From the NCBI RefSeq assembly GCF_900603025.1, contig NZ_LR026975.1:3162001-3226000 (forward strand): a stretch of DNA of 64,000 bases, given 5' to 3'. Positions 36,169-44,533 of this stretch are shown piece after piece. This DNA is from Mycolicibacterium hassiacum DSM 44199. GTDB taxonomy: Bacteria; Actinomycetota; Actinomycetes; Mycobacteriales; Mycobacteriaceae. The notes below the pieces were generated by a model. It did not search any database, was not told the DNA's origin, and worked only from the letters and a program-made list of their open reading frames with translations. A program made the translations under genes and the position numbers. Position 1 is the stretch's first letter. Every line of letters begins with the position of its first letter.

Positions 36169-37305
36169 TCAGACCGCACCCACGCCGATCTTCCAGCGGA
36201 ACAGCTTTTCGGCATTGCCATGGGTGATCGCGGTGATCTCCTCCTCGGGAAGCTCACCCAGAAATTCGTGCACGAGCTTCTGACTGTGCGGCCAGGTGCT
36301 GTCACAGTGGGGGTAGTCGCACTCCCACAGGATCTTGTCGACGCCGATGTCGTAGCGGGACTTAAGGCCGATCGGCTCGTCGATCATGCAACCCCAGATG
36401 TTGCGTCGCCACACCTCGCTGGGCAGCAGATCGTCCATATGCTGATGCAGGCGGTGCTTTTTGAACTGGCGGTCCGCGCGCTCCAGTGCAGCAGCGATCC
36501 ACCCGACGCCGCCTTCGGAGATGGCGAGCTTGATATTCGGGAACTTCCGCGGTATCGGCGACATGGCGAACGTCACCATGGCGGCCTGCGCATTGAGATT
36601 GCCCAGTGCGATCGGGATGATGAAATGCCCGTCCGGAGCGGGGTTGGTCAGCTCACCGCTCGAACCGATGTGCATGCACACCACCACCTCGGTCTCCTCG
36701 CAGGCGCGGAAGATCGGATCCCAGTAATCGCTGAAGAAGGACGGCAGCCCGAGCGACACGGGCCCCTCGGGGAAGGTCAACGCTCGCGCTCCGAGTTCGG
36801 CACAGCGCCGGATCTCGGCGGCCATGGCCTCGGGGTCCCACAGCTGGCCGATGATCATCGGAACGAACAGATCAGGGGCCGCCGCGCACCACTCCTCGAG
36901 AATGAAGTCGTTGTACGCACGCACCAGCAGCGAAGCCAGTTCCTTGTCGCTGAAGTTGTTGAGCACCCGCCCGCCGAAACCGGCCAGCGTCGGGAAGCAC
37001 ACCGACGCCAGAATGCCGTCGCTGCGCATGTCCTTCGCCCGCTCTACGGGGTCGTAGCAGCCCGGGATCATGTCCGAGAACCGGACCGGCTCGGTGTTCC
37101 ACTCCTCCTGCGGTTTGCCGGCCACGGCGTTCAGGCCCATCTGCGGGATCTTGTTGCCCTCCCAGACCCAGTACTGACGCCCGTCCTCTTCTATGACGTG
37201 TGGGATCAGATCGCCGTACTTGCTGGGCACTCGGTCGATCCAGACGTTCGGGGGCTCGATGATGTGGTCATCGACGCTGAACAACCGGTATTTCGGGGAA
37301 GCCAT
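36169..37305 (-). CDS. amidohydrolase-family metal-dependent hydrolase/decarboxylase
   Basis: A 378-residue amidohydrolase-2 type protein, first gene of the minus-strand catabolic operon 28654-37305. Motifs are FSVDDHIIEPPNVW, CMHIGSSGEL and WECDYPHCDSTWPHS. It resembles the gene at 601 over the whole length (for example MGLNAVAGKP, FSDMIPGCYDPVERAKDM and LEEWCAAAPDLFVPM), more than its operon neighbour. The promoter and the operator palindrome at 37359 lie just upstream of its ATG, so it is the gene most directly controlled by the divergent GntR regulator. A ribosome site AAGGAGC lies before the ATG. Confidence 0.87.
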   Translation of the reverse strand: MASPKYRLFSVDDHIIEPPNVWIDRVPSKYGDLIPHVIEEDGRQYWVWEGNKIPQMGLNAVAGKPQEEWNTEPVRFSDMIPGCYDPVERAKDMRSDGILASVCFPTLAGFGGRVLNNFSDKELASLLVRAYNDFILEEWCAAAPDLFVPMIIGQLWDPEAMAAEIRRCAELGARALTFPEGPVSLGLPSFFSDYWDPIFRACEETEVVVCMHIGSSGELTNPAPDGHFIIPIALGNLNAQAAMVTFAMSPIPRKFPNIKLAISEGGVGWIAAALERADRQFKKHRLHQHMDDLLPSEVWRRNIWGCMIDEPIGLKSRYDIGVDKILWECDYPHCDSTWPHSQKLVHEFLGELPEEEITAITHGNAEKLFRWKIGVGAV

Positions 37306-37358
37306 GCTGCTCCTTGGTCGTGGGACGGACTGCTGTGGCTCGAATCGAGGAGCTTTAT

Positions 37359-37370
37359 GTAGGTACCTAC
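37359..37370. promoter_or_regulatory. perfect 12-bp palindrome, probable GntR operator
   Basis: GTAGGTACCTAC is a perfect inverted repeat 53 bases upstream of the amidohydrolase ATG and 42 bases before the leader ORF of the GntR gene. Its length and central symmetry suit a FadR/FCD-type GntR dimer. I found no second copy in the window. Confidence 0.6.
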
Positions 37371-37411
37371 TTTCTCGCTATTCTGTGATCCAGGTCAAGT
37401 AGGAGGACCGC

Positions 37412-37510
37412 GTGAAAATCAACGTTTCACTCTTGCCGGCCGACCCCGCGCCCGGCCTGTCTTCACCGACCGTGGGCACACTCGTCGCGACCGAAGCCGG
37501 CGCCGCATGA
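37412..37510 (+). CDS. 32-residue leader ORF overlapping the GntR gene
   Basis: A short ORF that begins with GTG (VKINVSLLPADP...) and ends TGA overlapping the ATG of the GntR gene by four bases (ATGA). It has AGGAGG five bases before its start, one of the best ribosome sites in the window, whereas the GntR ATG has none. It therefore looks like a real translated leader that couples ribosomes onto the regulator gene. The peptide is hydrophobic/Pro-Ala-rich with no known family and is unlike a RiPP precursor. A function in cis seems more likely than a protein product. Alternatively the regulator starts elsewhere in frame, but no such start has a ribosome site. Confidence 0.6.
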   Translation: MKINVSLLPADPAPGLSSPTVGTLVATEAGAA

Positions 37511-38226
37511 CCAGCTCGCCTGGACGACAGAACCGCCAACCCAGCAAACATCTGGCCCAGGCGATCGTCTCGCAACTGGTCGCCGATATCCGGGCATCGG
37601 GCTGGGTGGACGGCATGAACCTCGGCTCGGAGGCGGAGCTAATACAGCGCTTCGGGGTCGGGCGCAACGTGCTGCGGGAGGCGACGCGGATTCTCCAGCA
37701 GCAGGGAATCGCGCGGATGCAGATGGGACGCGGCGGTGGGCTGGTTGTGACCAGCCCGGAGGCCACATCAACCGCGCACGCGATCGAGATGTATCTCGCC
37801 AGCCGCAATGTCAGCAGTCAGCACGTTCTGGAAGCCAAACGCGAGGTGGAGTTGACCTGCGTGCGGCTGGCGGCGCGACGCACCAACGAGCTCTGGGCGA
37901 ATCGGTTGCGCAAGGCGGTCGCCCTCGAGCGCGAAACGCCGAGTGAGAAGGTCCGCGAGATCGGCCCCAACAACGTGCACATCATCATCGCCGAGATGAC
38001 CGGCAACCCCGCGCTGATCCTGTTCATCGAAGCGCTGATCCACCTCTCGGCTACCTACGTCGCGCAGGAAGCTGCGGAAATGCGCGCGCACAATACATAT
38101 GCCGCACACGCCCGCATCGCGGAAGCCGTCGCCCGCGGCGACGAGGAGGCGGCGGTCCGGGAGATGGCAGCTCACCTCGATCAGGTCGCGGCCGAGATCC
38201 TCGGCACTGATCCGGACGTGAAATAG
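37507..38226 (+). CDS. FadR/FCD-type GntR transcriptional regulator
   Basis: A 239-residue regulator. Residues about 13-80 form a winged helix (LAQAIVSQLVADI, GSEAELIQRFGVGRNVLREATRILQQQGI, MGRGGGLVV), the GntR hallmark. The C-terminal FCD-like helical domain (about 95-230) contains NNVHIIIAEMTGNP, which carries the conserved Asn/His positions, and HARIAEAVARGDEEAAVREMAAHL with the His and acidic residues for metal or ligand binding. It is divergent from the 28654-37305 cluster and the palindrome at 37359 lies between, so it most likely represses that cluster until a pathway carboxylate binds. Its translation appears to be coupled to the leader ORF 37412-37510. Confidence 0.92.
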   Translation: MTSSPGRQNRQPSKHLAQAIVSQLVADIRASGWVDGMNLGSEAELIQRFGVGRNVLREATRILQQQGIARMQMGRGGGLVVTSPEATSTAHAIEMYLASRNVSSQHVLEAKREVELTCVRLAARRTNELWANRLRKAVALERETPSEKVREIGPNNVHIIIAEMTGNPALILFIEALIHLSATYVAQEAAEMRAHNTYAAHARIAEAVARGDEEAAVREMAAHLDQVAAEILGTDPDVK

Positions 38227-38256
38227 CCACCTGGGCGGAGAATTCGGGAGAGCCGA

Positions 38257-40584
38257 CTAGCGGATCGAACCCCGGGCGCGCAGTTCGGCGATCTTCTCCT
38301 CGGAGTAGCCGTGTTCGCGCAGCACTTCATCGGTGTGCGCGCCGAGTTCGGGCGCGATCCGGTGCGGAGCGACCGCCGCACCGCTGACCCGCACCAGCAT
38401 CGCCGCTTCCCGGACGTTCATACCGTCGGCATCGGTCACCTGCGCGACGCGGCCGATCGCATGGTTGACCGGGTCGCGGTGGAACGCCTGATTGTTGTTC
38501 TCGGTCTTCGGAATCATCGCCGCGACACCGGCCTCGCGGAACGCGTTCAGCCAGTGCTCGGAACTGTGCCGCAACAGCACATCGGCGATCGCGTCGGCAA
38601 GCTCGTAGCCGTTCTCAATGCGCGCGTCGTGGGTGGCGAACCGGGGATCGTCGAGGATCGAAATCCCTACCACACCCTCGAACCGCCGGATCTCCGCATC
38701 GGTCAGCGCCACCACGCAGATCCATCCGTCGCTGGTCTCGTAGAGCCGGTCGAGCGGGCCGACACCGGTCTGCATCGGGTCGAGCCGCAGTGCTCCCAGC
38801 ACCGTGCCGTCGGGCCGGCGGACGATGTGCGCGGCGTGTGTCATGGTCGCGTTCAGTTGCGGGTTCTCGACGTACAGGCCGCGTCCGGCGCGGGCCCGGT
38901 ACAGCAGGGCGGCAAGGATTCCCACCGCGCCGGTGAGTCCGTTGCCGGGATCCTCGTTGCCGACCGGCCACAGCGGGGGGTTGTACTGTCCCGCCACCTC
39001 GAAACCGATGCCCACATATCCGGACATCAACGGGGCGAACGACTGCCGCTGCGCGTCGGGGCCGGTGGAACCCCAGCCCGGGGCGTACAGATAGACCGCG
39101 TTCGGGTTCAGCGCACGCACCTGCTGGTAGCCGAGACCGACCCGCTCGGCCGCGCCCGGCCGCATGTTGTGCATCACGACATCGGCCCACCTGATCAGGC
39201 TGTCACGCGCGGGGTGCAGGTCGGGGTCCTTGAGATTCACCGAGATCGCTCGCTTACCCGCCGAGGCGGAGCGGAACGGCCGCTTGATGCCGCGCAACTG
39301 GTCGCCCAGAGTGGTCTCCAGCTTGATGACGTCGGCGCCGAGATCGGCGAGCAGCCGCGAGCTGTACGGCCCGGCGTAATACGCACCGGCGTCGAGGATG
39401 CGCAGCCCGGCGAGCAACGGTTCGTCATCGTCGCGTTCGTCGGCCGGGGCGCCGCCCGATGCGCCTGACGCCGCGGGGAGCTGCGCGTCGTGTTCGCCGA
39501 CGCGCGGCGCCCCGACGGTCGGGCGACGGTCGAGTCCGTCGAATCGGATCGCCGGAGCCACCTGCTCGAGCGGTCCGAGCACCGGGTCGTCGATCGTGAC
39601 CACCATGCCGTTGTGCCGCACCTGCGGCTCGTCGAAGATCTCGCCGGGCCGCAACTCCGGAATCGCCGCCACGTCGGCGTCGAGGAGCCGCTTCAACCAC
39701 ACCGCCCGCGGTTGGGTTTCGAAGATCGCCGGGACCTCCTCCATGACGATCTTCCGCTCCTCGTCGGTCAGCGGCAGCATCATGTCGGACCCGTCCTCGG
39801 CGACCTGCACCCGGTCGGCGAGTCCGAGTTCACGGATCAGTCGGCCGAACGCCCCCACCGCTCCGGTGTGCACACCGATGTACTCGTCGTCGGCGCACCG
39901 GAACGAGCGCGAGATCAGCCGGATGCGTCCCGGCGCCAGCGGGGGCGCGCTGTTCGCATCGTCGGCGTCACCCCACATCATCGCGAGATAGCTCAGCGCC
40001 CCGTCGACCAGCGAGGTCTGCACGTGGCGCCCGCGCCCGTCCCGCAACCGGCGGTACAGCGCGGCCAGCGACCCGATGACGGCGAGGTAGGCCGCACCGA
40101 TGCTGGCGAACGGCAGGCCCTCGTAGATCGGCGGCGGACGCAACCCCACCTGTTCGGCGGTGACCCCCACGTACGCCTGAACGATCGCCTCGTGGCCGGG
40201 AACCTCCGCCAGGGCGCCGTCCTCGCCGAAGCCGGTGATCGACGCGTACACCAGTCGGGGAAACGCGCGGTGGATGCTGGACCAGCCGAGGTTCAGGCGT
40301 TCGGCGACACCGGGCCGCCAGCTGGTCAGCAACACGTCGGCGGTCGACAACAGATCGAACAGCCGGTCTCGGCCCGCCTCGGTCTTGAGGTCCAGCTGCA
40401 CGGCCCGCTTGCCGCGGTTGAACACCGCGTACTCGGTCCTGAGCACGTCGCGCAGCGGATCGCCGCCGGGCGGCTCGACCCACCAGACGTCGGCTCCGTA
40501 GTCGGCGAGCATGCCCGTGGCACGCGGGCCGGCGAGCCCATGTGAACAGTCGACCACGGTGATCCCGTCCAGCGGACCCGTCAC
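38257..40584 (-). CDS. tandem CaiB/BaiF family III CoA-transferase, second half degenerate
   Basis: A 775-residue fusion of two family III CoA-transferase domains (about 1-385 and 405-775). Each half opens with the CaiB signature (VTGPLDGITVVDCSHGLAGPRATGML and LRILDAGAYYAGPYSSRLLADLGADVIK, split here only by the linker). The Asp nucleophile that forms the acyl-anhydride is kept in the first half (D194 in SLVDGALS), but the aligned residue of the second half is Asn578 (PQLNATMT). Thus only one half seems able to do the full reaction. The enzyme moves CoA between carboxylates. The GTG at 40584 has AAGGG upstream; an ATG at 40593 is an alternative. It is divergent from the aldehyde dehydrogenase at 40856. 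Confidence 0.87.
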   Translation of the reverse strand: MTGPLDGITVVDCSHGLAGPRATGMLADYGADVWWVEPPGGDPLRDVLRTEYAVFNRGKRAVQLDLKTEAGRDRLFDLLSTADVLLTSWRPGVAERLNLGWSSIHRAFPRLVYASITGFGEDGALAEVPGHEAIVQAYVGVTAEQVGLRPPPIYEGLPFASIGAAYLAVIGSLAALYRRLRDGRGRHVQTSLVDGALSYLAMMWGDADDANSAPPLAPGRIRLISRSFRCADDEYIGVHTGAVGAFGRLIRELGLADRVQVAEDGSDMMLPLTDEERKIVMEEVPAIFETQPRAVWLKRLLDADVAAIPELRPGEIFDEPQVRHNGMVVTIDDPVLGPLEQVAPAIRFDGLDRRPTVGAPRVGEHDAQLPAASGASGGAPADERDDDEPLLAGLRILDAGAYYAGPYSSRLLADLGADVIKLETTLGDQLRGIKRPFRSASAGKRAISVNLKDPDLHPARDSLIRWADVVMHNMRPGAAERVGLGYQQVRALNPNAVYLYAPGWGSTGPDAQRQSFAPLMSGYVGIGFEVAGQYNPPLWPVGNEDPGNGLTGAVGILAALLYRARAGRGLYVENPQLNATMTHAAHIVRRPDGTVLGALRLDPMQTGVGPLDRLYETSDGWICVVALTDAEIRRFEGVVGISILDDPRFATHDARIENGYELADAIADVLLRHSSEHWLNAFREAGVAAMIPKTENNNQAFHRDPVNHAIGRVAQVTDADGMNVREAAMLVRVSGAAVAPHRIAPELGAHTDEVLREHGYSEEKIAELRARGSIR

Positions 40585-40855
40585 GCTGACCATCCCTTCG
40601 CTGTCGAATCGCCCGGCGTGTGGGGCCAAATCTAGGGACGCGGTATGCCACTGACCAGCCCCCGCAGTGAAAGCGGGCTTTGCGCCGAACCGTGCTGCCG
40701 AGGCGCCGCCGCCACCGCCGTCACGCAAACCGCGCTTTCGTCATCGCCGTTGCCTCGGGCCCGACGCGGAACCAATGATGGCGTTCGTCACAGCAAGCCC
40801 GTCGCGTCAGCCGGCGCCGCACGCCCGGCTCGCGTCTGTAGATCGGACGGTGAAC

Positions 40856-42319
40856 GTGCACAGCACCTTGCCCGACAAACTCCCCCGACCCCGCCTCGTC
40901 GTCGGCGGCGAGGATCTCACCGAGACAACCGGCGGCGTCTACGAACACCATTACGCCGCAACCGGTGAGGTGCAGGCCGAGGTCCCGTTGGCCGGCGGCG
41001 AGGAGGTCGATGCCGCCGTGGCGGCCGCGCGGGCGGCGTTTCCCGCCTGGCGCGATCTGGACCTGAACCGCCGCCGCGACATCCTGCTGGAGCTGGCCCG
41101 GCGGCTGGTGGCCGACAGCGAACGCCTCGGCGCCATCGCGACCCTCGAGGTCGGTACCCCCAATCTGCTGGCCGGCTCGGCACCGGCGATGGCGGCGGAC
41201 TGGTTCAGCTACTACGCCGGGTGGGTCGGCCGCTCCGCCGGCGAGGTGGTTCCGATCCCGGCCGGGGGTGCACTCGACTACGTCCTCGATGAACCGCTCG
41301 GTGTCATCGGCGCGATCATCCCGTGGAACGGTCCGCTGATCTCGATCGGGATGAAGGTCGCCCCGGCGCTGGCGGCGGGGAACTGCGTGGTGCTCAAACC
41401 GCCGGAGAACGCACCGTTCTCCGCGCTGCGTTTCGCCGAGCTCGCCGCCGAGGCGGGCCTGCCGCCCGGCGTCCTGAACGTGATTCCCGGTGGCGCCGAG
41501 GCGGGCAGCGCGCTGTGCTCGCATCCGGGGATCGACAAGATCACCTTCACCGGCGGCGGCGAAACGGCGCGCAAGGTGCTCGCCTCGGCCGCTCAGGCCC
41601 TCACGCCGGTGGTCCTGGAACTCGGCGGCAAGTCGGCCAACATCGTGTTCCCGGACGCCGACCTCGACGCCGCCGCCACGATGGCGGTGAGCGCCGGGTT
41701 GATGATGCTGTCCGGGCAGGGCTGCATGCTGCCGACCCGGCTGCTGGTCCACAACGACGTCTACGACGAGATGGTCGCCCGGGTGGTCGCCGGCGCCGAG
41801 GCGCTGGTCGTCGGCGATCCGTGGGAACCGACCACGATGATGGGCCCGCTGGCCACCGCCGCACAACTCGACCGGGTCACCCGCGCGGTGGAAACCGCGG
41901 TCACACAGCAGGCCGGCAAGCTGCTCGGCGGCGGTGACCGCCCGGCCGGTCTCGATGCGGGCTACTTCTACCGGCCCACCGTGTTCGGCGATGTGGATCC
42001 GGCCAGCGACCTTGCCCAGAAGGAGATCTTCGGGCCGGTGCTCGCCATCCTGCGGTTCGGCTCCGAGGAGGAGGCCGTCGAACTGGCCAACAACACCGAG
42101 TACGGGCTGGCGGCCTACATCCACACCCGCGATCTGCGCCGGGCGCATGTGTTGGCCTCCGCGCTGGACGCGGGCGGGGTGGCGGTCAACGGGTTTCCGA
42201 TCGTGCCGAGCTCGGCTCCGTTCGGCGGCGTCAAGCAGAGCGGATTCGGCCGGGAAGGCGGGCTCTGGGGGCTGCGCGAGTTCCAGCGCACCAAGAACGT
42301 CTACATCGGCCTGCAGTAA
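40856..42319 (+). CDS. aldehyde dehydrogenase
   Basis: A 487-residue aldehyde dehydrogenase. The nucleotide loop FTGGGETARKVL, base E255 (LELGGKSANIV) and nucleophile C290 (SGQGCMLPTRLL) are present. The residue before the catalytic Cys is Gly, as in many mycobacterial ALDHs. The start is uncertain: GTGs at 40850 and 40856 are in frame, and the latter has GGACGG five bases upstream; an extension further 5' would be Pro-rich and unlike the family. It heads a plus-strand operon with a mycofactocin-type SDR and a P450 (40856-44468). The 271-bp gap to the divergent CaiB gene holds the promoters. Confidence 0.9.
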   Translation: MHSTLPDKLPRPRLVVGGEDLTETTGGVYEHHYAATGEVQAEVPLAGGEEVDAAVAAARAAFPAWRDLDLNRRRDILLELARRLVADSERLGAIATLEVGTPNLLAGSAPAMAADWFSYYAGWVGRSAGEVVPIPAGGALDYVLDEPLGVIGAIIPWNGPLISIGMKVAPALAAGNCVVLKPPENAPFSALRFAELAAEAGLPPGVLNVIPGGAEAGSALCSHPGIDKITFTGGGETARKVLASAAQALTPVVLELGGKSANIVFPDADLDAAATMAVSAGLMMLSGQGCMLPTRLLVHNDVYDEMVARVVAGAEALVVGDPWEPTTMMGPLATAAQLDRVTRAVETAVTQQAGKLLGGGDRPAGLDAGYFYRPTVFGDVDPASDLAQKEIFGPVLAILRFGSEEEAVELANNTEYGLAAYIHTRDLRRAHVLASALDAGGVAVNGFPIVPSSAPFGGVKQSGFGREGGLWGLREFQRTKNVYIGLQ

Positions 42320-42346
42320 CAACATCTCCGAAAGGGTTCATCCGCA

Positions 42347-43198
42347 ATGGGCAGGGTTCAGGACAAGGTCGTCTTCATCACCGGCGCCGGCATCGGCCAG
42401 GGCCGTTCGCACGCCGTGCAGCTGGCCAAGGAGGGCGCCGACATCATCGCCGTCGACGTCTGCCGCCAGGTCAGCGACAAGGTGCAGTACCCCTACGCCA
42501 CCGAGGCGGATCTCGAGGAGACCCGCAAACTCGTCGAGAACGCCGGGCGCCGCTGCCTGACCTTCGTCGCCGATGTGCGCGACGGTGCAGCGCTCAAAGA
42601 GGCTGCCGCACAGGGTGTTCGCGAGTTCGGCCGGATCGATGCGGTGTTGGCCAACGCCGGGGTGTGCACCTTCCACAAGGACGGTTCGCTGACCATCACC
42701 GAGGATCTCTACGACCTGGTCGTCGACACCAACCTCAAGGGCGTCTGGAACACCATCCAGGCCACGGCGCCGCACCTCATCGACGCCGGCGGCGGTTCGA
42801 TCGTCATCACCAGCTCGGTGGCCGGCATCCGCGGCCAGGTGCCGTACGCGCACTACGTCGCGTCCAAACACGGCGTCGTGGGGCTGATGCGGGCGTTCGC
42901 CAACGAGCTTGCGCCGTACCGCATCCGGGTCAACACCATTCATCCGACCGGGGTGGCGACCGCGATGGGCAGCGATCCCAGCGCCTACGCCTGCGCGGAA
43001 CCCCAGCCGTTGTTCGTGCAGGGCGCGATGAACCGGCTGCCGGACCTCGACGCGCCCACCGACGCGCCCTACGCGCCGGTGGCGCTGCTGACCCCCGAGG
43101 AGATCTCGAAGACGGTGCTGTTCCTGCTCTCCGACGACGCCCGCTACATCACCGGCGTCCAACTGCCCGTCGACGCCGGCAACACCAACCTGCCCTGA
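42347..43198 (+). CDS. mycofactocin-coupled SDR family oxidoreductase
   Basis: A 283-residue SDR. The nucleotide motif TGAGIGQGRSHAVQLAKEGADII is followed by an insertion (AVDVCRQVSDKVQYPYATEADLEETRKLVE) that marks SDRs with non-exchangeable NAD whose electrons go to the peptide-derived cofactor mycofactocin. The catalytic pair is Y170/K174 (HYVASKHG). It should oxidise a secondary or primary alcohol; the P450 immediately downstream and the aldehyde dehydrogenase upstream fit an alcohol-to-aldehyde or ketone step. The ATG follows the ALDH stop by 27 bases with GAAAGG upstream. The mycofactocin biosynthetic genes are not in the window. Confidence 0.9.
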   Translation: MGRVQDKVVFITGAGIGQGRSHAVQLAKEGADIIAVDVCRQVSDKVQYPYATEADLEETRKLVENAGRRCLTFVADVRDGAALKEAAAQGVREFGRIDAVLANAGVCTFHKDGSLTITEDLYDLVVDTNLKGVWNTIQATAPHLIDAGGGSIVITSSVAGIRGQVPYAHYVASKHGVVGLMRAFANELAPYRIRVNTIHPTGVATAMGSDPSAYACAEPQPLFVQGAMNRLPDLDAPTDAPYAPVALLTPEEISKTVLFLLSDDARYITGVQLPVDAGNTNLP

Positions 43199-43223
43199 CC
43201 GCGCACGAGCCGAGGAAGACGCC

Positions 43224-44468
43224 ATGACCACCTTCGATACCCGACCCACCGTCGATTTCGACCACCACTCCCCCGAGTACGCGCAGAACTCGCACGCCAT
43301 CAACGCCGAGCTGCGGGCCAAATGCCCGGTCGCCCACACCGATGCGCACGGCGGGTTCTGGGTGATCACCCGTTACGACGACGTGGTGGCCGCCGCCAAG
43401 AACGACGAGGTGTTCGCATCCGGTTACACCGTCAACGGCGTTTCGCCGCTCGGTGTGACGATTCCGCCGTCCCCGGTGCCGATGTGCCCGATCGAGATGG
43501 ACCCGCCGGACTACCTGCCCTACCGCAAGCTGCTCAACCCGTTCTTCTCGCCCGGGGAGAGCAAGAAGTGGGAACCGCGCATCAGGCACTGGGTCGACGT
43601 GTGCCTGGACCAGGTGATCGAGAAGGGCAGCTTCGACCTCGTCGACGATCTCGCCAACCCGGTCCCGTCACTGTTCACCTGTGAGTTCCTCGGCCTGCCC
43701 ATCGAGCGGTGGGACGATTTCGCCAGCATCCAGCACGAGATCATCTACACCCCACCGGAGCAGCAGGAGGACATCCTCAGGCGCTACATGGAACTCTGCG
43801 GCGAGGTCTTCGCTCTCATCGGCGAGCGCCGCAACAACCCCAAGGGCGAGGGACTGATCGACGTCCTGGTCCAGGCCGAGATCGACGGAAAACCGATTCC
43901 GGACGAGACGGTGTTCTCGATGGTGAACCTGGTGATCGCCGGCGGGTTCGACACCACCACCGCGGTCACCGCCAGTGCGCTGATCTGGCTCGCCGAGCAT
44001 CCCGCAGAACGGCAGCGGTTGATCGACAACCCGGATCTGCTGTCGTCGGCGCTGGAGGAGTTCCTGCGCTACTTCACCCCGCAGCAGGCGCTGGCCCGCA
44101 CCGTCACCAAACCCGTGTCGGTGGCCGGTGTGCAGCTGCAACCGGGTGAGCGGGTGCTGCTCAGCTGGGCGTCGGCCAACCAGGACGAGAACGCCTTCGA
44201 ACGGCCCGATGAGATCATCCTCGACCGGTTCCCCAACCGCCACACCACATTCGGGATCGGCATCCACCGGTGCCTGGGCTCCCACATCGCCCGTATCGAG
44301 CTGGGCACGATGATCCGGCGGGTGCTGGACCGCATGCCCGACTACCGCGTCGACCTGGAGGCCGCGCGCCGTTACCCGAGCATCGGGATCATCAACGGCT
44401 GGATCAACGCACCGGCCACGTTCACCCCGGGCAGGCGACTCAGCGACGAGAAGCTGCCCGGCACCTGA
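43224..44468 (+). CDS. cytochrome P450
   Basis: A 414-residue soluble P450. The heme ligand is C350 in FGIGIHRCLGSHIARIE; the I-helix NLVIAGGFDTTTAVTAS has the normal acid-Thr pair and the ExxR is EEFLRYF. The ATG at 43224 lies 25 bases after the SDR stop with GAGGAAG upstream. It belongs to the operon with ALDH and mycofactocin-type SDR and would hydroxylate a hydrophobic substrate whose alcohol the SDR then oxidises. No ferredoxin gene is adjacent. A strong terminator hairpin follows the stop (44481-44518). Confidence 0.93.
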   Translation: MTTFDTRPTVDFDHHSPEYAQNSHAINAELRAKCPVAHTDAHGGFWVITRYDDVVAAAKNDEVFASGYTVNGVSPLGVTIPPSPVPMCPIEMDPPDYLPYRKLLNPFFSPGESKKWEPRIRHWVDVCLDQVIEKGSFDLVDDLANPVPSLFTCEFLGLPIERWDDFASIQHEIIYTPPEQQEDILRRYMELCGEVFALIGERRNNPKGEGLIDVLVQAEIDGKPIPDETVFSMVNLVIAGGFDTTTAVTASALIWLAEHPAERQRLIDNPDLLSSALEEFLRYFTPQQALARTVTKPVSVAGVQLQPGERVLLSWASANQDENAFERPDEIILDRFPNRHTTFGIGIHRCLGSHIARIELGTMIRRVLDRMPDYRVDLEAARRYPSIGIINGWINAPATFTPGRRLSDEKLPGT

Positions 44469-44480
44469 CCGGGATTCGTT

Positions 44481-44518
44481 CCGGGGCGCGACGGTTCGGC
44501 GGATCCGTCGCGCCCCGG
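44481..44518. terminator. bidirectional terminator hairpin
   Basis: CCGGGGCGCGACGG at 44481-44494 pairs perfectly with CCGTCGCGCCCCGG at 44505-44518 around a 10-base loop: a 14-bp stem between the convergent P450 and alpha/beta hydrolase genes. There is no U-tract, as is usual in mycobacteria. Confidence 0.75.
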
Positions 44519-44533
44519 CTCATTTCGGCGTCG

